Shown: piece by piece, positions 53,106 to 62,713 of the stretch | How the letters are laid out: each line of letters starts with the position of its first letter | Numbering within the stretch: the stretch's first letter is position 1 | NCBI RefSeq assembly: GCF_041102575.1 | Contig: NZ_JBGCUE010000008.1 | Coordinates: 62,001 to 126,000, forward strand | Direction of reading: 5' to 3' | DNA length: 64,000 nucleotides | Origin: Tenuifilum sp. 4138str | GTDB taxonomy: Bacteria; Bacteroidota; Bacteroidia; Bacteroidales; Tenuifilaceae | Position numbers and translations under genes: made by a program | The notes under the pieces: generated by a model | What the model saw: only the letters and a program-made list of their open reading frames with translations | Databases searched by the model: none | What the model was told of the DNA's origin: nothing

Positions 53106-53899
53106 TGAATGATAGCGATAGAAAACAACGTGCAAGCGAAGCTTTTCAAAGATTAATCGGAATCATGGACGACTTGCGCGCCAAATGTCCCTGGGATAGG
53201 GAACAAACATTTGAATCAATCCGCCCATTAACCATTGAGGAAACCTATGAACTTTCCGAGGGAATTCTGGGAAAGGATTACAATCTAATCCGCAAGGAAC
53301 TTGGCGATTTGCTGCTGCATATTGTTTTCTACTCGAAAATTGCAGAGGAGGATAACCGGTTTGATATTGTTGATGTTATAAACTCGCTGTGCGACAAGCT
53401 TATATATCGTCATCCTCATATTTACGGCAATGTTAAGGTTAACGATGCGAGTCAGGTTGTTGAGAACTGGGAGCAGCTTAAAATTAAGGAGAAGGATGGC
53501 AATAAAACTGTTCTTTCAGGGGTTCCAACGGCTTTACCTGCACTCATAAAGGCCAATCGAATTCAGGAAAAAGTACGGGCCGTTGGGTTCGATTGGGATG
53601 AACGTTCCCAGGTTTGGGATAAGGTTCAGGAAGAACTCAATGAGCTTAGGCATGAGGTTGAGGTAACCAATTCCACCGATGACATTGAGAAAGAATTTGG
53701 CGATTTACTTTTCTCCGTGGTGAATGCCGCTAGGCTTTATGGGGTTGACCCCGAAACCGCGCTGGAACGAACAAACCGAAAGTTTATGAAAAGATTCACC
53801 TACCTGGAACAACAAACCATCCAGATGGGACGCTCACTTAAGGATATGACCCTTGATGAGATGAACGAGATTTGGGAAGAGGCTAAAAGGTTCGATTAA
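53105..53899 (+). CDS. mazG: MazG nucleoside triphosphate pyrophosphohydrolase
   Basis: 264 residues from the ATG at 53105, whose first base is the last base of the preceding stop. There are two tandem MazG domains. The first carries CPWDREQTFESIRPLTIEETYE (key Glu residues about 45-48) and ELGDLLLHIVFYSKIAEED; the second has EELNELRHEVE and EFGDLLFSVVNAARLYGVDP. It hydrolyses (d)NTPs to monophosphates and diphosphate, cleaning up damaged nucleotides and in E. coli lowering ppGpp. It ends an operon with the DUF62 gene and is followed by a permease gene after 12 bases. Confidence 0.96.
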   Translation: MNDSDRKQRASEAFQRLIGIMDDLRAKCPWDREQTFESIRPLTIEETYELSEGILGKDYNLIRKELGDLLLHIVFYSKIAEEDNRFDIVDVINSLCDKLIYRHPHIYGNVKVNDASQVVENWEQLKIKEKDGNKTVLSGVPTALPALIKANRIQEKVRAVGFDWDERSQVWDKVQEELNELRHEVEVTNSTDDIEKEFGDLLFSVVNAARLYGVDPETALERTNRKFMKRFTYLEQQTIQMGRSLKDMTLDEMNEIWEEAKRFD

Positions 53900-53911
53900 C
53901 ATTTAAAGTAA

Positions 53912-54994
53912 ATGTTCCTATACCTTGTTCGAAAATTGTTTTACACGTTTCTGGTGATTTTTGGCGTTGCCAGTCTGGTTTTCATTCTTTTTAACCTTAT
54001 TCCTGGCGATCCCGCTCGCATGGTTCTTGGCCAACGAACCGATTCGCTATCCGTAAAGGCAGCACGTACCGATTTAGGCCTCGACCTACCGGTTTGGAAG
54101 CAGTACTTGAAGTATTTAAACGACATTTCGCCACTATCGGTGCATAATCCAAGTAATGGTAAAAGTTCCATTTACCTCGATACACTTATTTATGGGAAAC
54201 CCTTAGTGCTTGGGAAAATGGCATCGAATAGGGTATTGGTAGCAAAACAGCCATACCTTCGTCGTTCATACCAAAGTCGTCAACCTGTTTCCACAGTTGT
54301 TATGTCAACTCTGCCCAACACATTCTATCTTGCACTGGTGGCAATACTCTTTGCAACAATTGTTGGAATTGCAATGGGGATAACTGCCGCAATTTACAAG
54401 GATAGCGTTTGGGATAGGTTGCTGCTTGTTAACTCTGCGCTAGGTATGGCTTTGCCATCATTCTTTGCTGCCATACTCATAGGTTGGCTTTTTGCCATAG
54501 TGCTTGGCAAGTATACAGGACTTAACCTTACCGGTAATCTTTGGGAAGTTGATGATTTAGGGGAAGGGATTCATCTTAAATGGCAAAACATCATTTTGCC
54601 TGCATTAACTCTTGGCTTACGTCCACTTGGCATAATCACCCAGCTAATGCGAAGCTCATTGCTGGAAACATTAAGCCAGGACTATATCAGAACAGCTAAA
54701 GCAAAGGGATTGCCTTATAGGAAGGTGATCTTTAAACATGCTCTCCGTAATTCCCTGAACCCTGTTGTAACATCCATTTCGGGTTGGTTTGCCTCAATGA
54801 TGGCTGGTGTTGTATTTGTTGAGTATATCTTTAGCTGGAAAGGACTTGGTTATGTTATGGTAAACGCGCTTAATAGTTACGATGTGCCCCTTGTTATTGG
54901 CTGCGTTCTTACGGTTGCTGTAATTTTTAGCATAGTAAACCTGTTGGTCGATATACTATATGGTATTCTTGACCCGAGGGTCAGAATCGGCTGA
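53912..54994 (+). CDS. Oligopeptide-type ABC transporter permease without visible partners
   Basis: 360 residues, DppB/OppB family. The first membrane segment (about 9-28) is followed by LIPGDPARMVLGQR, a periplasmic domain (about 40-135) and five more membrane segments. The coupling loop is clear (YIRTAKAKGLPYRKVIFKHAL, key Ala and Gly residues near 264-269). Such permeases import peptides or nickel together with a second permease, two ATPases and a binding protein. None of these is next to it, so it works with products encoded elsewhere. It follows mazG by 12 bases. Confidence 0.9.
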   Translation: MFLYLVRKLFYTFLVIFGVASLVFILFNLIPGDPARMVLGQRTDSLSVKAARTDLGLDLPVWKQYLKYLNDISPLSVHNPSNGKSSIYLDTLIYGKPLVLGKMASNRVLVAKQPYLRRSYQSRQPVSTVVMSTLPNTFYLALVAILFATIVGIAMGITAAIYKDSVWDRLLLVNSALGMALPSFFAAILIGWLFAIVLGKYTGLNLTGNLWEVDDLGEGIHLKWQNIILPALTLGLRPLGIITQLMRSSLLETLSQDYIRTAKAKGLPYRKVIFKHALRNSLNPVVTSISGWFASMMAGVVFVEYIFSWKGLGYVMVNALNSYDVPLVIGCVLTVAVIFSIVNLLVDILYGILDPRVRIG

Positions 54995-55012
54995 TGTATC
55001 GGAATTTTGTTG

Positions 55013-55020
55013 TAAATTTG
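55013..55020 (+). promoter_or_regulatory. -7 box (TAAATTTG) for tpiA
   Basis: It matches TAnnTTTG and lies 55 bases before the ATG. Confidence 0.5.
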
Positions 55021-55075
55021 ATAGCAAAAGGTTAATTAATGCTTGAATGATTATACTTAATTTAAATCGATTGCG

Positions 55076-55831
55076 ATGAGAAGAAAAATTGTTGCTGGGA
55101 ACTGGAAGATGAATACATTGCCTTCCGAAGGTTTGGCTCTTGCCAAGGATGTTATAGCAAAATCAGCTGAGGTTTCAAGCGGTGTTGAGTTGGTAGTAAT
55201 CCCACCATTCACTCACCTGAACGAGGTAACAAAACTAGCCAGCGGAACCCGTGTTGCAGTGGGAGCCCAGAATTGTGCACGCTGGCAATCGGGTGCTTAC
55301 ACCGGCGAGGTGTCAGCTGCCATGCTTGGCGCTATGGGAGTTGAGTATGTAATTATCGGACATTCCGAGAGGCGCGAATACTTTGGTGAAACCAATTCCC
55401 AGCTTTACGATAAGATTCAGCAAGCCCTTTCAAGCAATCTGATGCCCATTTTTTGCTGTGGCGAAAAACTGGATGAACGCGAAGCCAATCAACATTTTCA
55501 GGTTGTTAAGCAACAGGTTGAGGAATCGCTATTTGCGCTCGATGAGCAAAGCATTAAGCAGGTTGTTATTGCTTACGAACCCGTTTGGGCAATTGGCACT
55601 GGTAGAACTGCCACTACCGAACAGGCACAGGAAATGCATGCCTACATCCGTAATCTGATTGCTGGCAAGTATGGCTCTCAAATTGCTGACTCTATTAGCA
55701 TCCTTTACGGAGGTAGCTGTAAACCGTCCAATGCCGCTGAAATTTTTGCTAAACCCGATGTTGATGGCGGATTAATTGGTGGCGCCTCATTGGTTGCAGC
55801 TGACTTTATTGCTATTGCAAAATCGTTCTAG
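55076..55831 (+). CDS. tpiA: Triosephosphate isomerase
   Basis: 251 residues, complete TIM. It interconverts glyceraldehyde-3-phosphate and dihydroxyacetone phosphate. The catalytic residues are visible: Asn and Lys in VAGNWKMN (about 5-12), His in IIGHSERREYFGE (about 93-105), Glu in VVIAYEPVWAIGTG (about 163-176) and the phosphate loop LYGGSCKPSNA plus GLIGGASL. The next gene, prmA, starts one base after its stop, so the two are coupled. Confidence 0.98.
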   Translation: MRRKIVAGNWKMNTLPSEGLALAKDVIAKSAEVSSGVELVVIPPFTHLNEVTKLASGTRVAVGAQNCARWQSGAYTGEVSAAMLGAMGVEYVIIGHSERREYFGETNSQLYDKIQQALSSNLMPIFCCGEKLDEREANQHFQVVKQQVEESLFALDEQSIKQVVIAYEPVWAIGTGRTATTEQAQEMHAYIRNLIAGKYGSQIADSISILYGGSCKPSNAAEIFAKPDVDGGLIGGASLVAADFIAIAKSF

Positions 55832-55832
55832 G

Positions 55833-56669
55833 ATGGGTTACACCGAACTCAAAATAAGGATCAAACCATACACAGCCGAAACAGCTGAAATTCTCATTGC
55901 CCAACTTGCCGAGTTGGGCTTTGAGAGTTTCATGGAAAATGAACCCGAACTACTGGCGTACATTAATACTGCAACTCTAAAAAAATTACCTGCCAATTTT
56001 ATTGGACTTATTGAGTTGCCTGAGGGTGTTAGAATTGATTATGAGCTGAACAGTATTGCCGACAAGAATTGGAACGAGGTGTGGGAGTCGAATTTTGAGC
56101 CAATCATTGTCGATAACAGATGTTTGGTAAAGGCATCGTTCCATACCGATACCCCAAAAACCGATTACGAGATATTAATCGACCCAAAGATGTCGTTTGG
56201 AACGGGTCACCATCAAACCACACACATGATGATTGAGGCGCTTCTCAACCATCAGGTTGAGGGGCTTACCGTTCTCGACATGGGTTGTGGAACCGGTGTG
56301 CTTGCCATTCTTGCCGAAATGCGCGGTGCGCAAAACGTTGTGGCTATCGATAACGATGAATGGGCTTACCGCAACACGCTGGAAAACATTGACAATAATG
56401 GCTGCAAACGCATCACGGCCTATTTAGGCGATGCAGAGCTGCTTAAAGGAAGATCATTCGATTTGATTCTTGCCAATATCAACCTTAATATCCTTTTAGC
56501 CGATATGGCTGCATACGTTAACAGCCTTAAAAGTGGTGGAAGTATTTTCATGAGTGGCATTTTAAGGGATGATGTTGAAACGCTCAGGAATGCTGCCGAA
56601 AGGTTAGGCCTATCGTTTAGTGAGGTTAATTATAGGGATAATTGGGCTATGGTTGCTTTCCGTAAGTAG
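55833..56669 (+). CDS. prmA: Ribosomal protein L11 methyltransferase
   Basis: 278 residues from the ATG at 55833; a longer frame would run inside tpiA and is rejected. The N-terminal substrate domain (about 1-85) is followed by the SAM-dependent methyltransferase domain with MSFGTGHHQTTHMM (about 127-140), the SAM motif VLDMGCGTGVLAILA (about 149-163) and the ANINLNILLADM motif IV (about 212-223). It trimethylates L11 of the large ribosomal subunit. It is coupled to tpiA. Confidence 0.95.
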   Translation: MGYTELKIRIKPYTAETAEILIAQLAELGFESFMENEPELLAYINTATLKKLPANFIGLIELPEGVRIDYELNSIADKNWNEVWESNFEPIIVDNRCLVKASFHTDTPKTDYEILIDPKMSFGTGHHQTTHMMIEALLNHQVEGLTVLDMGCGTGVLAILAEMRGAQNVVAIDNDEWAYRNTLENIDNNGCKRITAYLGDAELLKGRSFDLILANINLNILLADMAAYVNSLKSGGSIFMSGILRDDVETLRNAAERLGLSFSEVNYRDNWAMVAFRK

Positions 56670-56693
56670 TTTCTATTATGTATCGGCTTTCAT

Positions 56694-59600
56694 ATGGCTA
56701 AATCTTATGTGTATAGAAGAATATTGATAATTGCGCTGCTGCTTACCGCATTTAGCCTTCTGTATGCTGTGTTCAATAGCCAGGATAAGAAGTTTTCCGG
56801 CCAGGTACCCCTTTTCCCTGCGGAACTTAATTCGCTTGTAAGCGATAAAGTGAAGGAGCAGGAAGAGGTTTTTTTAAAGGGATTCCCGGCATTTTGGCTT
56901 TCCGATACTATCGAAATATCAAAAAAAGAGGCAATTATTGGTACGGCCAATCAGATTCTCGAGGTTTTGCCCGACGATAAGTCTTATATACTAAGCTATG
57001 TAAAACTCATAGCAGATTTTTACCGCAACCAGTATGCAAAAAATCAGTTCGAAACATGGTTCAGTTACTTAAACAAGGCATTGGCTGATGGATTTATTAA
57101 ATCCGATAATCTCCGAACATTGATTCGTTTTTCTGGTTCTCTTATCGATAGTTCATTTATTTCCATAAATACTTCCCACACATGGAAGGTTTTACCAGCA
57201 AATTCGTATACCCTCACCTTAAAAAATAACGATTTGCTGGTTAACTTCCAGAATATCAACCTGATTTGCAGGAACAATCGCACCGATAGTATTTTTATAA
57301 GAGGAACATCGGGTAATCTGGATATAATTAAGCAGTCGTGGGAGGGGAAAAACGGTAAGGTTACATGGATTCGTTCAAAATTCGACGAATCAAAAATTTT
57401 TGTGGCACTCAATAGGTACAGAATTGAGCTAAGGCAAAGTGAATATACAGCCGATTCTGTATTGCTAAATTATCCTGAGTACTTCAAAAAACCTATTCTT
57501 GGCAGAATTGTGGATAAGGTTACGCCAATATACCAGTCGGGAATAGTTGATTACCCTGAGTTTAACCCCTACCAGAAATGGTTTGAGGTTAAGAATATCT
57601 TTAAGGATGTTGACTATTCAGGAAATTTCAGTATTACAGGTTCCAAGTTAGTTGGAATTGGCCCCGATGGTGGTTTGGCCAAGGTAACAGTTCACCGAAA
57701 GGGAAAACCCTTTATGGTGGCCGAGGGGCGAATGGTTTTAATTGAGCAGTCGCGCTTAAGCTCGGATAAAGCCAAGGTTGTTTTTTACATTGATAAAGAC
57801 TCAATATACCATAACGGTTTATCGTTTGCATACCATAATCCTACAAGAACTGTAATGGTAAACCCTACCGATAGGTTAACCACTCAAAGTCCTTTCTACA
57901 GTTCATACCACAAAATCAACCTTTGGTCAAACCAGCTAACATGGAGTATTGAAAAGGATGAAATTACCTTTGGTAGCAGCTTAGGCGCTTCAATATCAAA
58001 GGCTGAGTTTGAGTCGGAGAACTTTTTCAATCAAGACCTGTTCGATAGCATGATGGATGCCAGTGAGTTCCATCCTGTGCTTACCGTTTGGAACTATACT
58101 CGTAGGATTAAAAGTAACACTTTTTTAGCATCCGATTTGGCTGTACATGTGCGCAGAGCGCCTGAGGAAGTTAAAATAGCCATGATGCGCTTAGCCAAGT
58201 TAGGGTATGTGCTTTACAATTTTGAAACCGACGAGGTTACCATCACCGATAAGTTAAAGTATAATGTAATGGCCCGTTTTGGCCGAACCGATTTTGATGT
58301 CATCAGGTTTCAATCCACTACTCCCGGTACACAGCCCAATGCTCGCCTCGATTTAAATAACTTAAATCTTGCCATTGAGGGGGTAAACTATATTTCTGTG
58401 AGCGATTCGCAAAACGTATTTATTTCCCCATACAAGAAAAGTATTACCTTCCAGAAAAACAGGAATTTTGAGTTTGGAGGTAGCGTTAGGGCTGGTTTAT
58501 TTACCTTTTACGGTAAAGCATTCAGGTTTGACTATTCGCAGTTTAAGGTTGAGTTGAATAAAGTTGATTCGCTGATTATTGATTACCAAACCGATTACCG
58601 CGATAACTACGGTCGAAGGATATTGCAGGGGGTAGCCAATGCACTTCACATAATCTCAGGCGATATACTTATTGATAAACCCTACAATAAGTCGGGTAGG
58701 GAGTACAACCCGCAGTACCCCATATTCAACTGTACCAGCAAGTCTTACGTTTACTACGATGCATCTTACATATACGGGGGCGTTTATAAACGCGACTCCT
58801 TTTACTTTGAAATTCAGCCTTTTGTTTACCAAAACATGGACAACTTTGAAAAGGCTGACATGAATTTCAAGGGAATTCTGTACTCCGGTAATATTCTCGC
58901 CCCCATTGAGGAAACGCTCCGTATTCGTCCCGATAACTCCCTTGGTTTTATCACTACTACTCCTTCCGAGGGCATGGCTGTCTATAAAGGTAAGGGGTGG
59001 GTTTTTAATAAAATCGACCTGAGCAATCAGGGGCTTTTTGTTGATGGTAGTATCGATTATATTACATCAACTACACAGTCCGATAGAATGATGCTTTTCC
59101 CCGATTCAATGGTTACTGTATCTACGGGCTTTCATATTGCAAAAAGGGAGACTGGCATTGAGTTTCCAAATGTTAAAGGCAATAAACATAGCATCAAATG
59201 GCTCCCTAAGGCTGATAGGATGTTTATATCCAAAGGTGAAAAACCCTTTGTGCTTTACGATAGCTTGGCAACTTTTAGCGGGGACCTACAGCTTCAGCCC
59301 TTGGGCTTGACCGGAGCTGGTTTACTGAATGTGCCCAATGGCAAACTCTCGTCATCGCTATTCGAGTACTCCTCAAATGCGCTAGCCACTAACGAGTCAA
59401 CACTAACTATTTTTAAAACTAATACCGATAGCGTTGCCCTTGAAACTGCACAGGTCAAGGCGACTATTAACTTTGCAAACATGCTTGGCGAGGTCAGCCG
59501 AGTTGGCAAAAGCATTTTTGCTTCGCTCGATGCTTTAAGGTATAGTACTTACCACGACCGTTTTAAATGGGACCTCAAAGGGTATAAGGTTTACTTTGAA

Positions 59601-61280
59601 ACATTAATGGTTCAGGAAGATGTTTTGGCCGGAAAGTTTAGGGTTAGCAACATGGTTGATAGGGACAGCATACCCCGTGGAAATCTGTTTTTCAGTACCA
59701 AGCCGGCCGAGGACTCACTATACTTCTTCGCACCAAGGGCAGTTTACAATACCGATAGAATACATTTGGTTGCCGATAGTGTTAAGTATATTATAACTGC
59801 CGATGCTACGGTTTTTCCAAAAAACAAAAAGGTTGAGGTGGATGCTACCAAACGTATGTATAAGTTCACCAATGCCAAGGTTAGGGCTAACAATGCAACG
59901 GCGTACCATGTTTTGCATGACGCTGAGATTAAGATTAACGGACGGAAAAGCTACGGTGGTTCGGCATACTACGATTACGTTGATGAACGCGATTCAATAC
60001 AAACCATCTACTTTCCAAAGGTTTACTCTGATAACAATATGAATACCTATGCCGAGGGTACGATAACTGAGCCCGATAGTTTTAGGTTAAGCCCAAATTT
60101 TGCTTACATTGGTAGCGTTAGCCTCAGTGCCCCTGAAAAGTTCCTTTCCTTTAAGGGTGGGGCAAAGCCAATTTACAACTGCCCAGGAACCATTGGTCAG
60201 TGGGTTCGATTTGAATCGTCAATCAATCCCAAGCGGGTTTTAATCCCAATTGGCCCTGATCCTCGCAACATGAACCTCCATCGCTTAATTAGCGGAACAG
60301 CCATTGCCGAGGATTCTTTAAAATTGTATGGTGGTCTTTTGCGCAGTCGCAAGTTCTGGGAGGATTCATCGCTGGTAACAGCTACAGGATACATGGAGTT
60401 CAACAATAAAAACCGCCGTTTTACCATTGCTCCCCTATACAAGTTAGATAACCCCGATTCATCAGGGAATAGCGTTAGCCTCCAAAAGGACTACTGCTGG
60501 GCTTTTGGTGAGGGCAACGTGCGATTACCCATAAAGTTAGGCCATGTTACCTCGCAGGTTTACGGTAGCGTAATCCATAAACTGGAGAAAAACGACGTAA
60601 CCATTGATGCAATCGTCCGTTTGAACTTTCATTTCAACCAAAAAGCCCTTGAGGCTATAGCCGCCCAGCTAAGCGGTTCCATCACTCTCGATAAGGTTGA
60701 CTTAAGCCGTAAGCTTTACCGTAAAATGCTATACGATTGGCTTGATCCCAAGGAGTTGCCCGAAGCGTTAAGTCAACTTTCCCTTTTTGGTTCATTTACA
60801 CAGATGCCCAAAAGCCTGGAGAGTACCATTATGCTTTCCGATGTTAAATTGAGGTGGGATCCTCAGAATAAATCGTTTGTTTCAGTTGGGAAAATTGGTG
60901 TGGGTACAATTGGTAATATTCAGGTAAACCGTTTTGTGAATGGGTTCATTGAGTACTACAAAGGACGCTTTAACGATAGGTTAATCCTTTACATCCATCT
61001 TGGCGACAACGAGTATTACTCGTTTTACTATGCCAATGGGGTAATGTTTGTCAGTGCCACCAATCCTGAATTTTATAATCCCATTGCCTCCCAAAAATCA
61101 AGAGAGCGAAAGGTAAAACCTTCAAAAGGAATGATGGGTTATAAGTATATGATTGGATCAAAACGTGAGCTAAACATAGCTCAGCGCCGCTATAAGGAGT
61201 TAGCCTTTGGCATTAAGTCCGATATTCCGGTTGAATCCGATGACGAAAACCCAAATAAGGAGAGGAATGAAGATGATTAA
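56694..61280 (+). CDS. Giant envelope protein of unknown function (1528 aa)
   Basis: 1528 residues, one of the largest proteins here. An N-terminal membrane segment (about 8-26, IALLLTAFSLLYA) acts as signal anchor or signal peptide, so most of the protein lies in the periplasm. The rest is rich in beta-type patterns with many Tyr, Asp and Ser, reminiscent of AsmA/YdbH-like or repeat-rich envelope proteins, but no named motif is visible. Residues about 1490-1528 are charged. The gene follows prmA by 24 bases and its stop overlaps that of the convergent phosphodiesterase gene. Large size and intact frame argue for a real, maintained function, perhaps in envelope maintenance or gliding-type export. 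I do not recognise it. Confidence 0.75.
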   Translation: MAKSYVYRRILIIALLLTAFSLLYAVFNSQDKKFSGQVPLFPAELNSLVSDKVKEQEEVFLKGFPAFWLSDTIEISKKEAIIGTANQILEVLPDDKSYILSYVKLIADFYRNQYAKNQFETWFSYLNKALADGFIKSDNLRTLIRFSGSLIDSSFISINTSHTWKVLPANSYTLTLKNNDLLVNFQNINLICRNNRTDSIFIRGTSGNLDIIKQSWEGKNGKVTWIRSKFDESKIFVALNRYRIELRQSEYTADSVLLNYPEYFKKPILGRIVDKVTPIYQSGIVDYPEFNPYQKWFEVKNIFKDVDYSGNFSITGSKLVGIGPDGGLAKVTVHRKGKPFMVAEGRMVLIEQSRLSSDKAKVVFYIDKDSIYHNGLSFAYHNPTRTVMVNPTDRLTTQSPFYSSYHKINLWSNQLTWSIEKDEITFGSSLGASISKAEFESENFFNQDLFDSMMDASEFHPVLTVWNYTRRIKSNTFLASDLAVHVRRAPEEVKIAMMRLAKLGYVLYNFETDEVTITDKLKYNVMARFGRTDFDVIRFQSTTPGTQPNARLDLNNLNLAIEGVNYISVSDSQNVFISPYKKSITFQKNRNFEFGGSVRAGLFTFYGKAFRFDYSQFKVELNKVDSLIIDYQTDYRDNYGRRILQGVANALHIISGDILIDKPYNKSGREYNPQYPIFNCTSKSYVYYDASYIYGGVYKRDSFYFEIQPFVYQNMDNFEKADMNFKGILYSGNILAPIEETLRIRPDNSLGFITTTPSEGMAVYKGKGWVFNKIDLSNQGLFVDGSIDYITSTTQSDRMMLFPDSMVTVSTGFHIAKRETGIEFPNVKGNKHSIKWLPKADRMFISKGEKPFVLYDSLATFSGDLQLQPLGLTGAGLLNVPNGKLSSSLFEYSSNALATNESTLTIFKTNTDSVALETAQVKATINFANMLGEVSRVGKSIFASLDALRYSTYHDRFKWDLKGYKVYFETLMVQEDVLAGKFRVSNMVDRDSIPRGNLFFSTKPAEDSLYFFAPRAVYNTDRIHLVADSVKYIITADATVFPKNKKVEVDATKRMYKFTNAKVRANNATAYHVLHDAEIKINGRKSYGGSAYYDYVDERDSIQTIYFPKVYSDNNMNTYAEGTITEPDSFRLSPNFAYIGSVSLSAPEKFLSFKGGAKPIYNCPGTIGQWVRFESSINPKRVLIPIGPDPRNMNLHRLISGTAIAEDSLKLYGGLLRSRKFWEDSSLVTATGYMEFNNKNRRFTIAPLYKLDNPDSSGNSVSLQKDYCWAFGEGNVRLPIKLGHVTSQVYGSVIHKLEKNDVTIDAIVRLNFHFNQKALEAIAAQLSGSITLDKVDLSRKLYRKMLYDWLDPKELPEALSQLSLFGSFTQMPKSLESTIMLSDVKLRWDPQNKSFVSVGKIGVGTIGNIQVNRFVNGFIEYYKGRFNDRLILYIHLGDNEYYSFYYANGVMFVSATNPEFYNPIASQKSRERKVKPSKGMMGYKYMIGSKRELNIAQRRYKELAFGIKSDIPVESDDENPNKERNEDD

Positions 61281-61774
61281 ATGCCCCTCTTTTTTTCCCA
61301 AACCTCTAGTTCAAAAATATTAGAACCATCAATTTTTAGCCTAATTGCTGTTTTTACCTGATGGAAACCGCTGTTACCCGCTGCTCCCGGATTTACGTAT
61401 AGCATATCCCAATGCTTATCGTACTTTACACGCAGTATATGGCTGTGTCCACACACTAAGATATTTACCCTTTTCTCCTTAAGGATTTCCCTAACTTTTT
61501 GATCGTAATGTCCTGGGGTACCCGCTATATGGGTAATCAGTACATTTACGTTTTCTGTTGTAAACAGCTGTGTTTCGGGATAAACCAGTCGGGTTTTGTA
61601 GTCGTCAATATTGCCATGAACGGCACGCAAGGGTTTAAACTTAGCCAAATTATCGGCCAACTCAAGCGATCCAATATCACCTGCATGCCAAATCACATCG
61701 CATGTTTCAAAAAATTCGGTAAGCCCTTTGTCCCAAAATCCGTGCGTATCCGATAGGATGCCAATTGCTTTCAT
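61277..61774 (-). CDS. YfcE/MJ0936-type metallophosphoesterase
   Basis: 165 residues forming one calcineurin-like domain. Metal ligands are visible in GILSDTHGFWD (Asp and His near 9-11), IWHAGDIGS (about 29-37), VHGNIDD (Asn near 55), ITHIAGTPG (about 80-88) and VCGHSHILR (about 111-119). YfcE-type enzymes are manganese-dependent phosphodiesterases with unknown natural substrate. Its TAA stop overlaps the TAA of the convergent 1528-residue gene at 61277-61280. Cytosolic, monocistronic. Confidence 0.92.
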   Translation of the reverse strand: MKAIGILSDTHGFWDKGLTEFFETCDVIWHAGDIGSLELADNLAKFKPLRAVHGNIDDYKTRLVYPETQLFTTENVNVLITHIAGTPGHYDQKVREILKEKRVNILVCGHSHILRVKYDKHWDMLYVNPGAAGNSGFHQVKTAIRLKIDGSNIFELEVWEKKRGI

Positions 61775-61799
61775 CTTTTTATTCTGAAATTTGCCAACT

Positions 61800-61807
61800 C
61801 AAAGTTA
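61800..61807 (-). promoter_or_regulatory. -7 box (TAACTTTG) for the phosphodiesterase gene
   Basis: The minus-strand reading matches TAnnTTTG and lies 26 bases before the ATG. Confidence 0.55.
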
Positions 61808-62005
61808 AAAACTTCGGTCGAAATTGTAAATTTGCATCAATGCTGGTTAAGTATTGCTCCTGAGCTAATATTGTATTTCTAATCAATCTGTTCAACTATA
61901 GCAGGAAAAATTGAACTACTGAATGACCAACGAGGTATTGCGCTATGTTTAGCTTGACAAAAAATAATCACGGTATTACAATTTAAACCTTGAATCGCTA
62001 TTCCC

Positions 62006-62713
62006 ATGCAGATATTTTATGCCCCACAAATTGAAGGCGATGAGTATAGGCTACCTGAGGACGAGTCCAAGCATTGCATTCGGGTGCTACGGATGCAGTT
62101 AGGCGATGAGCTTTTCCTTACCGATGGTCGTGGAAATCTGCATAAAGCCCGTATTGCCGATGACAACCCCAAACGCTGTTTAGTTCAAATTGTTTCAACC
62201 CAGCATGAGTTCGGTAAAAGGCCTTTTAATCTGCATATTGCCATTGCGCCTACAAAAAACATAGAAAGGTTTGAATGGTTTTTGGAAAAGGCTACCGAGA
62301 TTGGTGTTGATACCATTACCCCTCTGCTTTGCGATAGGTCGGAGCGTAAAGATATTAAGGTTGATAGGCTGCAAAAGATTTTGATTTCAGCCATGAAGCA
62401 ATCGGTAAAGGCATACCTGCCAACTATTAATGCAATTCAACCATTTAAAAATTTCATAAAATCAACCCATCAGGCCGATTTTAAAACAATAGCTCATTGT
62501 AATAGCTGGGATTTACCTCCTTTTCAGCAGGTTATCCAGAGGGGTGGGAGTGTACTGGTTCTCATTGGCCCCGAAGGCGATTTCACTCCAGCCGAAGTAA
62601 ACCTTGCGCTAAATAGTGGTTTCAGGGAGGTTAGCCTAAGCACATCGAGGTTACGGACCGAAACGGCTGGCGTTGTAGCCTGCCATACCGCAAACCTGAT
62701 CAATGGCGTATAA
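62006..62713 (+). CDS. rsmE: 16S rRNA (uracil-1498-N3)-methyltransferase
   Basis: 235 residues, SPOUT family. A PUA-like N-terminal domain (about 1-70, with KHCIRVLRMQLGDELFLTDG) is followed by the knotted methyltransferase domain with FEWFLEKATEIGVDTITPLLCDRS (key Lys and Glu near 91-94), VLIGPEGDFTPAE (about 190-202) and the LRTETAGVVA knot (about 217-226). It methylates U1498 in the 16S rRNA decoding region. It is single. A TAAATTTG at 61827 could be its promoter, although it is 170 bases upstream. Confidence 0.96.
   Translation: MQIFYAPQIEGDEYRLPEDESKHCIRVLRMQLGDELFLTDGRGNLHKARIADDNPKRCLVQIVSTQHEFGKRPFNLHIAIAPTKNIERFEWFLEKATEIGVDTITPLLCDRSERKDIKVDRLQKILISAMKQSVKAYLPTINAIQPFKNFIKSTHQADFKTIAHCNSWDLPPFQQVIQRGGSVLVLIGPEGDFTPAEVNLALNSGFREVSLSTSRLRTETAGVVACHTANLINGV

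Noticed and set aside
55776-56669. Longer prmA frame starting inside tpiA
   Set aside because: The first 19 codons are an out-of-frame reading of tpiA; the ATG at 55833 directly after the tpiA stop gives the usual PrmA start.
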